The notes: generated from the letters alone by a model not told the origin. Numbered from the stretch's first letter, positions 43,674-50,828 are shown. The stretch is 64,000 bases of DNA from a virus (IMGVR_UViG_3300010367_000050:16509-80508); one strand, 5' to 3'. Numbers and translations are program-made.

Positions 43674-43865
43674 CTGAAGAATGACATATCAGGCAGGTGC
43701 GACGCGGGACCACATCCGGTTAGTGAAACCACCAGCTGCGTAGACTGTGGCAAGGAACTACACTGGAAAGATGGGAATTGGTGGACATGGGATGCAGACT
43801 TATTTCCTCACAAGGAGCCACAACACGGAGGAACTCCAAGGAGAGACAATGCCAAAGTGGAATAG
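43674..43865 (+). CDS. Possible small zinc-finger protein with non-standard start
   Basis: 63 codons: LKNDISGRCDAGPHPVSETTSCVDC then GKELHWKDGNWWTWDADLF. Three cysteines (C...C..C) and aromatic residues look like a real small domain, and its stop overlaps the next start by 17 bases. GGAGG leads to ATG 43670, but that ATG is in a different frame (a four-codon peptide). The zinc frame could start at CTG 43674 or be restored by losing one C of the CC pair. Uncertain. Confidence 0.4.
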   Translation: MKNDISGRCDAGPHPVSETTSCVDCGKELHWKDGNWWTWDADLFPHKEPQHGGTPRRDNAKVE

Positions 43866-44127
43866 GTACAACCGCAAAGATCACGTCATACAGTATGCAC
43901 TGATGACACCCAGGGCTTGGATACAGGGTCAGCCTGACTTCAACAGTAGATGGTGGTCCGGAGACCATAATGGAGCTTCGCATTGTATACTCATGAGAGA
44001 TGATGGAAAGCTCATGGCTGTAACCTGTGATGAAGCTAGGCAGTACGGATGGGAAACAGCCATGATGTATGACTTTGGAAAGAACCCTGTAATCGTCAAG
44101 CACATGTACGTGAGGATGGTAATATGA
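43849..44127 (+). CDS. Hypothetical protein
   Basis: 92 residues, AAGGAG before ATG 43849. Aromatic and basic (YNRKDHVIQYALMTPRAWIQ, DFNSRWWSGDHNG) with an ending like HMYVRMVI. No family. Overlaps the next gene by four bases. Confidence 0.6.
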   Translation: MPKWNRYNRKDHVIQYALMTPRAWIQGQPDFNSRWWSGDHNGASHCILMRDDGKLMAVTCDEARQYGWETAMMYDFGKNPVIVKHMYVRMVI

Positions 44128-44378
44128 CAATGTGGAACAAGTTCAAGACCAAGCTACGCCTGTGGTGGAACGGCCGTTGCCCAGGGTGTTACATAAATGA
44201 TGGCGTTATCATGGCGTTGGACTCCAGAGGCAAGTGTATTCGTTGTACCGATGGGAACGGCAACAGCAAGCAAGACCCTGGTGAGGTATCTCCAATTGTG
44301 ACTTGGCTTGAAAACGCAAGAACAAATGACGACAAGCCGGGTCCAACTCCACGCCCCAGGAACAAGCAAGGATATTGA
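44124..44378 (+). CDS. Zinc-ribbon hypothetical protein
   Basis: 84 residues. WWNGRCPGCYINDGVI...GKCIRCTDGNG gives CxxC...CxxC. The C-terminal half is polar and Pro/Asp-rich. Last gene of this sub-cluster before a 98-base gap. Confidence 0.6.
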   Translation: MTMWNKFKTKLRLWWNGRCPGCYINDGVIMALDSRGKCIRCTDGNGNSKQDPGEVSPIVTWLENARTNDDKPGPTPRPRNKQGY

Positions 44379-44450
44379 CGTCTATTGGGCAATTTTCCAC
44401 TAAAAATTTTATTCAACATTACCTCCTGTCTACAAGAAGGAGTTAGTCTA

Positions 44451-44471
44451 TCCCCTAGAGGGAGAGGAGAG
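44451..44471 (+). repeat. CCCCTAG/GGGAG repeat copy 1
   Basis: TCCCCTAGAGGGAGAGGAGAG. First of four similar motifs (44451, 44861, 45591, 45712) centred on a CCCTAGRGG palindrome in 1.3 kb. Here the purine half also provides the ribosome site of the gene at 44476. Confidence 0.45.
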
Positions 44472-44475
44472 TGAG

Positions 44476-44700
44476 ATGACTGTTGTGAGTCCCAATCCCG
44501 TTGTGGTTGTGTCTGTTATGGGCGTTGTATTGTCCAGTCTTGTCCTTTGTGCCCGTGGAATTCATATGGCAGTGACAGATTGGCCCAATACCCGCCATGT
44601 TGTACGGATTGTGTTCATCTTGTTGGTGACACTGTTGTCAGTTTTGTTATTGGATGTGTTTGTCATTTGTTGGCATAGTCTTGTGGGGATACAGCAGTGA
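44476..44700 (+). CDS. Small membrane protein
   Basis: 74 residues with two hydrophobic segments: residues ~9-26 (VVVVSVMGVVLSSLVLCA) and ~46-68 (IVFILLVTLLSVLLLDVFVIC). GGAGAGGAGAG upstream. Function unknown; part of four consecutive small membrane-protein genes with overlapping ends. Confidence 0.6.
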   Translation: MTVVSPNPVVVVSVMGVVLSSLVLCARGIHMAVTDWPNTRHVVRIVFILLVTLLSVLLLDVFVICWHSLVGIQQ

Positions 44701-44858
44701 TTGACAAGGCGTATCCACGGTTGAAATCCATAATGACAGGCAAGTGGTATGTTGTACTTATGAAGCGGCCACGGTGGTCGTGGGAAACTACTGGAGCTTG
44801 GAATGTCTATGGAGTTAGCATGGGCATTCGCACATCGCTATCTGTACGTGCAGCGTAG
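44697..44858 (+). CDS. Small basic hypothetical protein
   Basis: 53 residues from GTG 44697, which overlaps the previous TGA (GTGA). Reads VIDKAYPRLKSIMTGKWYVV ... MKRPRWSWETTGAWNVYG, basic and aromatic. No hydrophobic segment long enough for a membrane pass. The coupling makes it a likely gene. Confidence 0.5.
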   Translation: MIDKAYPRLKSIMTGKWYVVLMKRPRWSWETTGAWNVYGVSMGIRTSLSVRAA

Positions 44859-44860
44859 TA

Positions 44861-44885
44861 CTCCCCCTAGGGAAGAGGGAGGGAG
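44861..44885 (+). repeat. CCCCTAG/GGGAG repeat copy 2
   Basis: CTCCCCCTAGGGAAGAGGGA followed by GGGAG. Same arrangement as copy 1; its purine half is the ribosome site of the TTG-start gene at 44888. Confidence 0.45.
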
Positions 44886-44887
44886 CC

Positions 44888-45094
44888 TTGGGAAATAGTA
44901 TCAGCGCTGTATCAGTTGCAATGGTAGCGTGTACGGTGTGTGCTCTCTTGTCTGCTAACACGGCTTCACGCCTGTACAAGAGAGGTGGAGACGGTATGGA
45001 CGCTTGGATTACAGTTACAGCGATCATGTTGATGTCTGTCTTTGGCTTTGCATCCTTGTTATTGATGGGGGCGGTGTTGTCGTTATGTCTGTGA
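44888..45094 (+). CDS. Small membrane protein
   Basis: 68 residues from TTG 44888 after GAGGGAGGGAG. Two hydrophobic segments (~6-23 and ~40-66). Overlaps the next gene by ten bases. Unknown function. Confidence 0.55.
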   Translation: MGNSISAVSVAMVACTVCALLSANTASRLYKRGGDGMDAWITVTAIMLMSVFGFASLLLMGAVLSLCL

Positions 45095-45294
45095 ATAGCT
45101 TGATCTGCACGGTTGGAGTGGCTTCCTTGGGTATCCTGTTGGAGAGTCGTGTCTTCAAGGACAGGGTGCTTGTCTCCATGGATGTGTTGTGTGTTGTGGC
45201 TATGTTGTTGCTCCTGTCGTATTGGAGCCTGGTCCATTCTGCTATGCATGTTTGTACCGAGTTGTTGTGGAGGATATATGTGGCTCTTGGGTGA
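45085..45294 (+). CDS. Small membrane protein
   Basis: 69 residues from ATG 45085, with hydrophobic segments ~5-20 (SLICTVGVASLGILL) and ~31-50 (VLVSMDVLCVVAMLLLLSYW). Shares an A with the next start (ATGA overlap). Unknown function. Confidence 0.55.
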   Translation: MSVNSLICTVGVASLGILLESRVFKDRVLVSMDVLCVVAMLLLLSYWSLVHSAMHVCTELLWRIYVALG

Positions 45295-45524
45295 TGTATT
45301 GGCGTCTTATGTCAAAATTTGTGTTTGCGAGGTTGGGCAGCCAGTTTCCGCACGTCCTGAGTGCTGAGCCTGGGAGGCCATGGGGAGGTGTGGGGCCCCT
45401 TGTGTGCTGTGTGTCAGCGGCTGTGCTCCGATGCATTCAGTCAAGCTACAAGCACAACAGACAACTGGGCACGTGGGAAACAACCTCAAAGCCCAGAGAC
45501 GCAATCCTACGGAGGGGATTCTAG
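45294..45524 (+). CDS. Hypothetical protein, end of small-gene cluster
   Basis: 76 residues from ATG 45294, overlapping the previous TGA. Begins MYWRLMSKFVFARLGSQFPH; one central hydrophobic patch (GVGPLVCCVSAAVLR). Ends with a charged segment. Judged real mainly by coupling to its neighbour; low certainty on function. Confidence 0.45.
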   Translation: MYWRLMSKFVFARLGSQFPHVLSAEPGRPWGGVGPLVCCVSAAVLRCIQSSYKHNRQLGTWETTSKPRDAILRRGF

Positions 45525-45784
45525 GGAGCAGGTGCTGTTCTCTGGACTTGTCTCTATGGGAACTGTAGGGACTATCAGGACTGGTCTCTGCTCCCTCCCT
45601 AGGGGCTTTCTAGAGCAATACACAGACGGTTGTGGGTCCCAGTTACAACAAGGAATGGACTAGGTGGGATTCTCAACACGAGGCTGTACTCTCCTGTGTT
45701 CACTCCCATGCGTCCCTCCCTAGGGGTAGCTAGAGGGTATTTCTAACAGTACTTGCAGACGCTGGTCAGTTCTGACAATACAAA
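45525..45784. other. Noncoding stretch with two CCCTAGGGG repeats
   Basis: No credible gene on either strand. Holds repeat copies 3 (CTCCCTCCCTAGGGGC, 45591-45606) and 4 (GTCCCTCCCTAGGGGTAGC and TAGAGGG, 45712-45737), both with TCTAGAG or CTAGAGG downstream. Ends at the leftward terminator 45785-45804, so the plus-strand cluster and the leftward operon converge here. Confidence 0.5.
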
Positions 45785-45804
45785 AGGCACCCCGAAAGGT
45801 GCCT
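45785..45804 (-). terminator. Terminator of the leftward 46.9-45.8 kb operon
   Basis: AGGCACC-TTTCGG-GGTGCCT followed by TTTG on the minus strand. It lies 26 bases past the stop at 45831. Confidence 0.75.
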
Positions 45805-45830
45805 AGTGGCGCTGCGATCTGAGCTGTGTA

Positions 45831-46107
45831 CTATAGGCTGGGCGTAGTTCGTCCAGCTGTAAAACTGCAATGGTTGCCCGTTCCGATGGGATGCCGATGG
45901 CCGCAATAGCAAGGATATGTACTGTTGATGTGCGCCCTCATGGCGATGGCTGTGTTGACTGCGTCTTGCGCGTCATTCGTGAAGTAGACCGCTGGATGCT
46001 GCCAACCTTTGTCCCACTCTTGGAGACGTACCTGGAATTCCCCTTCGACGACTCGGATAACTTACGCCGTGCTCTTTCGCGATTGCTTTTGCCTGAGCCT
46101 GTGTCAT
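45831..46107 (-). pseudogene. Frameshifted small gene (extra base in a GGGG run)
   Basis: ATG 46107 follows GGGAGA. The first frame reads MTQAQAKAIAKEHGVSYPSR then runs into nonsense. After GGGG (46040-46043) the +1 frame reads EFQVRLQEWDKGWQHPAVYF ... CYCGHRHPIGTGNHC and ends at TAG 45831, 26 bases before a terminator. One base fewer in the G run gives a 91-residue protein with a CxC...C zinc-like end. The plus-strand frame here lacks a ribosome site. Confidence 0.55.
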
Positions 46108-46136
46108 AAATGTCTCCCTGCCGCGTTCCTATCGGA

Positions 46137-46232
46137 CTAAAGGTTGGAGGCTTCGCTGAGGTTGGACCGTACTTCGAGGGTTACAAAGACGGCTGCGATG
46201 ACGATGAGGTATGCGATAAAAAGGTGTTCCAT
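46137..46232 (-). CDS. Tiny membrane protein
   Basis: 31 residues, AAAGGAG before ATG 46232. MEHLFIAYLIVIAAVFVTLE is one membrane segment. Preceded by a hairpin (46263-46284). Confidence 0.55.
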   Translation of the reverse strand: MEHLFIAYLIVIAAVFVTLEVRSNLSEASNL

Positions 46233-46262
46233 AAAATTGTCTCCTTTGAGCTTTGAGGGACA

Positions 46263-46284
46263 GGGGAGTCGTACGGACCTCCCC
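46263..46284. terminator. Hairpin after the 46293 gene
   Basis: GGGGAG-(10)-CTCCCC, a perfect 6-base stem nine bases past the stop at 46293. No U-run, so likely partial termination. Confidence 0.4.
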
Positions 46285-46292
46285 TCCGGACC

Positions 46293-46877
46293 CTACTTGA
46301 CGCTGAGGTTGTACTGCGAGAGAACCTTGGCGTACTTCCCGGCTTGGCGCTTCGGGCTGATACCGCGAAGGTCTTTGAGGATTCCCTTGCCGAGGGCCTC
46401 TACTGCCTTGTTGAGGGATTCGTCCTTGACGGAGATGACTCCGCTGTCCTCGTTGACGTTGAGCTCCAAACCGCGTGAGGCGTGATAGGTACCGATCGAA
46501 CGCTTGATGTCGCTGAAGAATACGCTGGCCGTGGTCTTCTTGCGGCGGTTGTCTCCGTCCGTACCGTCGCTGAACTTTGCGAGGAAGGAGTCAATAATCT
46601 CCTTCTTGGTCGAAGTACCGGCGATGAGGAGTTCGCTGAGGAAACCCGTTTCGGTGGCCGCGCCGAATCCGAGTGCGTTGAGCTCGCGTGCCGGAGTTGC
46701 TTCCGTGGTGGTTTCGGTCTCGGTGGACTCTTCGGTAGGCGCGGGTGTCTCTTCCGGGGTTACGTTGACCGGAACGAGTTCGTTGGACTCGACGGTATCG
46801 ACCGTTTCGATGGTCTCTTCCGCTACGGCTACGTGCTGTTCGATGCTCTTGGACGACTTGCGAATCTTCTTCGACAT
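46293..46877 (-). CDS. Small protein with FLSDI/SRGL domain, paralogue A
   Basis: 194 residues, AAGGAG before ATG. N-terminal 65 residues are acidic Thr/Glu/Pro-rich. Residues ~66-140 (LGFGAATETGFLSEL ... ASVFFSDIKRSIGTYHASRGLEL) align to the C-terminus of the sigma factor (36473) and to the protein at 52338. The C-terminal ~35 residues are basic. Codon choice (G/C-ending) is unlike its neighbours and suggests high expression. Probably a DNA- or polymerase-binding protein. Confidence 0.75.
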   Translation of the reverse strand: MSKKIRKSSKSIEQHVAVAEETIETVDTVESNELVPVNVTPEETPAPTEESTETETTTEATPARELNALGFGAATETGFLSELLIAGTSTKKEIIDSFLAKFSDGTDGDNRRKKTTASVFFSDIKRSIGTYHASRGLELNVNEDSGVISVKDESLNKAVEALGKGILKDLRGISPKRQAGKYAKVLSQYNLSVK

Positions 46878-47332
46878 TTTTGTTCTCCTTCCCCGGTATC
46901 CGCCGGAGTTCGGGTTAGAGGTTTCGCGTGGACTTCGGTTGCTTCCGTTGCCCTTTCGATTACAAATACAAGGTTATCGTAGTTTCGGACTAAAGTAAAG
47001 CGAAAAACGAACTATTTTTCATTTATTTCGTCAGCGGAAGGGTCCGAACTGCCGCGAACGTATCGGACTATATAAGAGAAAGAGACCCACCGATTGCTCT
47101 GAACCCATCCTAGCGCGATTACGGGGTATTCTCATTTCACCACGCTTACCCTTGGAGACTAGCCTTTGCGTTGCACCTAGGTGTATCCTAGACGTATATG
47201 GTTTTTCATAGATTTTTGAAGAGTCTATGGGATATGAAAGCCACCTATGAGAAATGGTATCACTATTAGGAACTGGCGAGACGGTATCGGACGTTTATTA
47301 ACGCCCATCTCCATCGCTCATAGAGAATCGCC

Positions 47333-47373
47333 GTTCGCTAATGCGATTCGCCAAATGCCATTCGCCAATCCTC
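47333..47373. repeat. Three degenerate 13-14-base tandem repeats
   Basis: GTTCGCTAATGCG, ATTCGCCAAATGCC and ATTCGCCAATCCTC, in direct tandem and preceded by GAATCGCC. Iteron-like spacing. Confidence 0.45.
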
Positions 47374-47426
47374 ATTCACATCGGTCATACGCGCAGGGCC
47401 ATTTTCAACGCCCAGGCCGACTGGCT

Positions 47427-47443
47427 CTACGCAAATTGCGTAG
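47427..47443. promoter_or_regulatory. Perfect palindrome
   Basis: CTACGCAA-A-TTGCGTAG: 8-base arms around a single base, the typical form of an operator. It lies about 100 bases past the end of the gene at 47542. Confidence 0.4.
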
Positions 47444-47541
47444 ACTAAAAAGTGGATAACATGTTGTGATGGGGAGGGCTTTGTAGCGTCTCGATCTAGG
47501 GAAGTCTCCGTGTCCGATAGAGTCCCGAGCCTTGAGGAACC

Positions 47542-47811
47542 TTACAGAAGAGTTTTCTCTGAGAATCGCGGAAACTTTTTTCGAGGGGTAAGAGATGTAC
47601 TCGGGATAACTTGTCGAAACCAAGATGCAAGCTTCACGAGGTCTTCGATTGTAGGATACCCGCGTTGACGTACACAGAAAGCGCAGTAAGCAAATCCGCA
47701 GCGATTCTTCTGATGATCTCTCCACATAGCCGGATAGTCATTCTGTAACTGTTCCTGCGTAGGCTCCGGGGCAGCATTTGAACTACAATTCTTCAGGTCC
47801 ATCGCTCTCAT
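47542..47811 (-). CDS. Cysteine-rich hypothetical protein
   Basis: 89 residues; ATG 47811 or ATG 47802, neither with a strong ribosome site. NRCGFAYCAFCVRQRGYPTIEDLVKLASWF has three clustered cysteines, likely a zinc site. Unknown function. Confidence 0.5.
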   Translation of the reverse strand: MRAMDLKNCSSNAAPEPTQEQLQNDYPAMWRDHQKNRCGFAYCAFCVRQRGYPTIEDLVKLASWFRQVIPSTSLTPRKKFPRFSEKTLL

Positions 47812-47817
47812 TCTCTT

Positions 47818-47841
47818 ATGGGGGAGGTGGTTTATTTTTGA
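47818..47841. repeat. 23-base intergenic repeat copy 1
   Basis: ATGGGGGAGGTGGTTTATTTTTGA; nearly the same sequence occurs at 55705-55726. On the minus strand both contain CCACCTCC (anti-Shine-Dalgarno) right after a gene stop. Confidence 0.4.
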
Positions 47842-47843
47842 AA

Positions 47844-48155
47844 TCAGTCGCAGGAAGTTTCTGTTACTTTATAGCTGCCCCCAACGGTAATCACCTTGCC
47901 ACCGTTGAAGTTGTCCTTGAACGTGATTGTACCGTTGTCGTTGAAGTACACGTGCTCCGTGTATCCCAAGCTCAAGAATCCATAGTTGATCAGGTAGCAC
48001 TTTGTTGGTGGGGCCGGGTGCTGTTGCGGCACGATCTCAGTTTTCTGTAATTGTTCATCCTGCTTATCAAACGCTATGGCTGCCAGACCGCTTCCAAGGG
48101 CGACTATTACCACCAGAAGCAACCCTCTCATAAGTGACTTGTCGTCTACGCTCAT
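47844..48155 (-). CDS. Membrane-anchored hypothetical protein
   Basis: 103 residues. Short charged start, membrane segment at ~11-29 (LLLVVIVALGSGLAAIAF), then an exported-looking beta-rich domain with two Cys. Overlaps the previous gene's end by four bases. Confidence 0.6.
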   Translation of the reverse strand: MSVDDKSLMRGLLLVVIVALGSGLAAIAFDKQDEQLQKTEIVPQQHPAPPTKCYLINYGFLSLGYTEHVYFNDNGTITFKDNFNGGKVITVGGSYKVTETSCD

Positions 48156-48325
48156 AGGTTCTCCCAGATGTCATCAAAGATAGAGGCAAGGCAGTATTGG
48201 TCCTTAGTGCAAGGAGAATGTTCCGAGAGGAACTTGTCCCGTTCTTCCTCTTCACCGTCAGCAATAAGCTCAAGCTGCTCTTTTGTAAGAGTTTTCAGCC
48301 AGTTCTCAAGGCGTACAAAGATCAT
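48152..48325 (-). CDS. Small acidic hypothetical protein
   Basis: 57 residues from ATG 48325, mostly acidic helix: RLENWLKTLTKEQLELIADG ... DEDEx. Its start lies inside the end of the next upstream gene. Function unknown. Confidence 0.5.
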   Translation of the reverse strand: MIFVRLENWLKTLTKEQLELIADGEEEERDKFLSEHSPCTKDQYCLASIFDDIWENL

Positions 48326-48476
48326 CGAGGTACACGCCCTCAGCGCCCAGTGCTTCGTCCATAACTTTCTCGATGCGCTGAACAGCGTCAGGCTCTTCAC
48401 GGTTGATCATTCCCGCTGACTGGGCCATACTCAACGTAACTTCCCATATCAGCGGGAATCGATCTTTGTTGGACAT
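48306..48476 (-). CDS. Small hypothetical protein
   Basis: 56 residues, ATG 48476. MSNKDRFPLIWEVTLSMAQS ... AVQRIEKVMDEALGAEGVY, amphipathic helices. Overlaps the following gene by 20 bases. Confidence 0.5.
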   Translation of the reverse strand: MSNKDRFPLIWEVTLSMAQSAGMINREEPDAVQRIEKVMDEALGAEGVYLDDLCTP

Positions 48477-48481
48477 GCTTT

Positions 48482-48712
48482 CTACTCCTCATCAATCTCG
48501 TTCTTCAGAGTATCCCAAAAGTCGTTCTCAGAAACCCTGTTCATATCAATCATGAACTCGGTTCCGGTCTTCTCTCGGGATTTGACTACGTGGACAGAAA
48601 ACTTGCTATGTGGCAAGTTTCTGACAGGCGGAACGATGATTGTCTCACCGTCCAGGATAGCTTTCTTGGCATCCTCGAAGGACATTCCAAGTATGTTGAC
48701 TTCTTTACTCAT
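48482..48712 (-). CDS. Small hypothetical protein
   Basis: 76 residues from ATG 48712 (GAGGTG). ILGMSFEDAKKAILDGETIIVPP, mixed. A promoter-like motif lies 31 bases upstream (48743-48763). Unknown function. Confidence 0.5.
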   Translation of the reverse strand: MSKEVNILGMSFEDAKKAILDGETIIVPPVRNLPHSKFSVHVVKSREKTGTEFMIDMNRVSENDFWDTLKNEIDEE

Positions 48713-48742
48713 AACAACACCTCGTGTGGGAGAAAAGTACTG

Positions 48743-48763
48743 CAATACTACAGTCTTAGTCTA
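48743..48763 (-). promoter_or_regulatory. Promoter-like motif
   Basis: TAGACTAAGACTGTAGTATTG on the minus strand, 31 bases before the ATG at 48712. Shares ACTAxGACTGTA with the motif at 50111. Confidence 0.35.
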
Positions 48764-48958
48764 CCGCTTCGGTGTAGCAATAGCGAGACGAGCGGCCTCT
48801 ACAAAGGTGTCCCAACGAATCAGCTTGACATCGTGAATAATGTCCTGTAAAGGACGGTTAGAGGTAAAGATTCCAACTCCTAACACCAGGAATCCCAAGA
48901 TCAGAAGAGACAGCTGAACGTGAGCGTTTTCACTCGCGTTCTTCAATAATACTTTCAT
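48761..48958 (-). CDS. Small membrane protein
   Basis: 65 residues from ATG 48958. One membrane segment at ~15-33 (VQLSLLILGFLVLGVGIF), then a charged tail. The ribosome site is weak; a GTG nine bases upstream is an alternative. Confidence 0.5.
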   Translation of the reverse strand: MKVLLKNASENAHVQLSLLILGFLVLGVGIFTSNRPLQDIIHDVKLIRWDTFVEAARLAIATPKR

Positions 48959-49529
48959 GGTTGTCACACTCCACTAACACTGTTTTTATGAGGCCCTGGA
49001 GATAAAATACGCCATCAACCTCAACCCATCGCTTGTCGTCAACAAACGCAGCGTTATCAGGCAAGCGGGACTTGAAATGTTCCGGTACACGTCCACCGAA
49101 CCAAACATTATGGGAGACAATAACCTCACCTGTAAGCGTTCTGAACTCAAACTTGGATCCACCGAACCCCAGGCCAAATCTGGGCTTTGCCTTCAAATTA
49201 GGTTCCGGTCCAATCTGATAACAGCCACCGTTGACACGGAGAGTCTTATTGGGATCAACGTCATTCAGCCAGAAGTCACAGTTGATACAAGTTTTGTTGG
49301 CTCTCAGTTTCTCTCCATGAACGTAGTGAGTCCCATCTTGGCAACCGCAGACAGAGCACGTGATGACTTGCTCTTTCTCTATGAGCTCCTCAAGAGTCTC
49401 ATACGCGAGTCCTCGACAGGACAACTTCTTACGTGCGTTGACCTCACTCCAGAGTTCGTGAACAATCTCTGGTTTACCCTCGAAAGGATGTATCAAGCAA
49501 AAGTACTTCTTGTTCGGGTCGATTATCAC
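48930..49529 (-). CDS. Zinc-finger hypothetical protein
   Basis: 199 residues. ITCSVCGCQDGTHYVHGEKLRANKTCINCDFW gives two CxxC pairs, a likely zinc ribbon. The rest is mixed alpha/beta with many aromatics. Its end overlaps the next start by 28 bases. Function unknown. Confidence 0.58.
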   Translation of the reverse strand: MIIDPNKKYFCLIHPFEGKPEIVHELWSEVNARKKLSCRGLAYETLEELIEKEQVITCSVCGCQDGTHYVHGEKLRANKTCINCDFWLNDVDPNKTLRVNGGCYQIGPEPNLKAKPRFGLGFGGSKFEFRTLTGEVIVSHNVWFGGRVPEHFKSRLPDNAAFVDDKRWVEVDGVFYLQGLIKTVLVECDNHESIIEERE

Positions 49530-49546
49530 GGTGTCTCCTGTCCTTT

Positions 49547-49744
49547 TTATAAGAGCGTTACTCGGGGGACATCTTCTGTCCCGTAGGTTCGTTTGCCCCA
49601 GCCGATAGCAGCCTCTTCTGAGGTATCAGGACAATAGGCTATCAAATAGCAAATGAGATGAGGGAGTTTGTACTCAATCTTGTAGTTCAAGGGAGCATCC
49701 GGGTCACGGCCCATAGCGATATTGCGCATCTGATGTTGAGTCAT
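49547..49744 (-). CDS. Small hypothetical protein
   Basis: 65 residues from ATG 49744 (AGGAG). MTQHQMRNIAMGRDPDAPLN then a hydrophobic stretch LPHLICYLIAYC. No family. Confidence 0.5.
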   Translation of the reverse strand: MTQHQMRNIAMGRDPDAPLNYKIEYKLPHLICYLIAYCPDTSEEAAIGWGKRTYGTEDVPRVTLL

Positions 49745-49746
49745 GG

Positions 49747-50079
49747 CTAAGCTCCTGCCGGAAGGTGCGTGTAACGTCCGCAGCCGTAGTGATGGATGAG
49801 GTATTCGTTGGGCTTGAACTGGGGTCCATCCCCGAACTCCCACGCAATGCCCGTGACGTACTCAAGGTGCTGAATCTTGCGAACCTCCGACTGAAGCCAG
49901 ATATCCTCCAACGTTACATCCATGTCAGGGTGCTGCTGGCTCAGAGAGTTCCAAAGCAGCGTAGCAGCAATTGATCCCTTGACGGTGTTGTCAAAGTGCT
50001 CTGTGTACTCAAGAGTTTGGTGTTCGCCTTTGGCGTTCAGCATGTACATCTTGACGATATAACGGGCATCGAGTTCCAT
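49747..50079 (-). CDS. Hypothetical protein
   Basis: 110 residues. Acidic/aromatic alpha-beta protein. A promoter-like motif lies 32 bases upstream (50111-50130). No family. Confidence 0.5.
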   Translation of the reverse strand: MELDARYIVKMYMLNAKGEHQTLEYTEHFDNTVKGSIAATLLWNSLSQQHPDMDVTLEDIWLQSEVRKIQHLEYVTGIAWEFGDGPQFKPNEYLIHHYGCGRYTHLPAGA

Positions 50080-50110
50080 ATCAGTTCCTTTCCCACAGCC
50101 GGGATTACCT

Positions 50111-50130
50111 TACAGTCCTAGTATCGGCGA
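50111..50130 (-). promoter_or_regulatory. Promoter-like motif
   Basis: TCGCCGATACTAGGACTGTA on the minus strand, 32 bases before the ATG at 50079. Shares GATACTA with 54131 and 59221. Confidence 0.38.
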
Positions 50131-50145
50131 TGGCGCATACAAAGT

Positions 50146-50514
50146 CTAGTGGAAAGTTTCTTGCTGGCCGTATTCTCGCCGTGTACAGAATCCCCAATAG
50201 TCAGTCTGTAGCAGCTTGATCTGATAGTTGATGTCAGCAATAGATTCGTATATCAATTGTTGGGCGTCTGTAACGAATGCAGGTAGTCTCCCGCTTACAA
50301 GGAAGCTTGCAGTGTTAGTCCAGTACTTACACAAGTGGCCCTCAGCGCGGAATAGGACTCCACGAACGTGTACGAGTTCCCGCATCCACTTCCTACGCAG
50401 AAACAAGATAACCCACAAATACGTGAGAACGCTACCGATTCTGTCAAGGGTGTACACTTTGAATATCCTTTCACGCTCGCAATTTGCGGAGAGCTTCGTC
50501 AACAGACATACCAT
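50146..50514 (-). CDS. Hypothetical protein with possible membrane segment
   Basis: 122 residues. Residues ~26-40 (IGSVLTYLWVILFLR) may be a membrane segment. The start overlaps the end of the next gene and has no clear ribosome site; ATG at codon 44 (AGGA upstream) is a credible alternative. Function unknown. Confidence 0.4.
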   Translation of the reverse strand: MVCLLTKLSANCERERIFKVYTLDRIGSVLTYLWVILFLRRKWMRELVHVRGVLFRAEGHLCKYWTNTASFLVSGRLPAFVTDAQQLIYESIADINYQIKLLQTDYWGFCTRREYGQQETFH

Positions 50515-50828
50515 CCCAGCACGTCTTCCAATTCCTCACGCTTGCGGTCTTCGTTTTGTCGCTCTATTGCCTTTTGTCGGTTGAACTCTTCTCTCGCCAG
50601 CTTTCCTGCTTCTGTGCGCGCAGGGTCAACAGTAATGAAGAGTGATACCTCACGGCCTTCGCGGTCTACAAAAACAAGCGTCCCTGTTGGCTTAGCAACT
50701 ACAGTAAAGTGGGCCTTCACCAATCGGTTAGCGGTCTCAAGATCAAGAGAACCTCCAAAAGAACCCCAGCACACTTTGATTGCGCTGTTGTTTGCCAACC
50801 GGGTATGATATCCAATGGATTTACGCAC
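50499..50828 (-). CDS. Hypothetical protein
   Basis: 109 residues from GTG 50828 (GGAGG six bases upstream). Beta-rich centre (KAHFTVVAKPTGTLVFVD), Lys/Arg/Glu-rich helix at the end. No family. Confidence 0.48.
   Translation of the reverse strand: MRKSIGYHTRLANNSAIKVCWGSFGGSLDLETANRLVKAHFTVVAKPTGTLVFVDREGREVSLFITVDPARTEAGKLAREEFNRQKAIERQNEDRKREELEDVLGWYVC

Larger units (their letters stand above)
46878..47541. other. Main intergenic region with repeats and promoter motifs
   Basis: 664 bases without a gene I trust. Contains: leftward promoter-like motifs TTTAGTCCGAAAC (46982-46995) and TATAGTCCGATACG (47059-47072); the shared CTATTTTTCATTTAT (47012-47026); three degenerate tandem repeats based on ATTCGCCAATGC (47333-47373); and the palindrome CTACGCAA-A-TTGCGTAG (47427-47443). 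Transcription leaves it leftwards and nothing initiates rightwards. A plausible replication-origin or control locus (inference). Confidence 0.5.

Noticed and set aside
45361-45663. 100-codon plus-strand frame
   Set aside because: Overlaps another frame coupled to its neighbours and crosses a repeat.
45870-46109. Plus-strand 79-codon frame
   Set aside because: No ribosome site; the opposite strand has a better start, a plausible protein and a terminator.
47247-47459. Plus-strand 70-codon frame in the large gap
   Set aside because: No ribosome site, its sequence follows the tandem repeats and palindrome below it, and residues are of a low-information type. Treated as noncoding.
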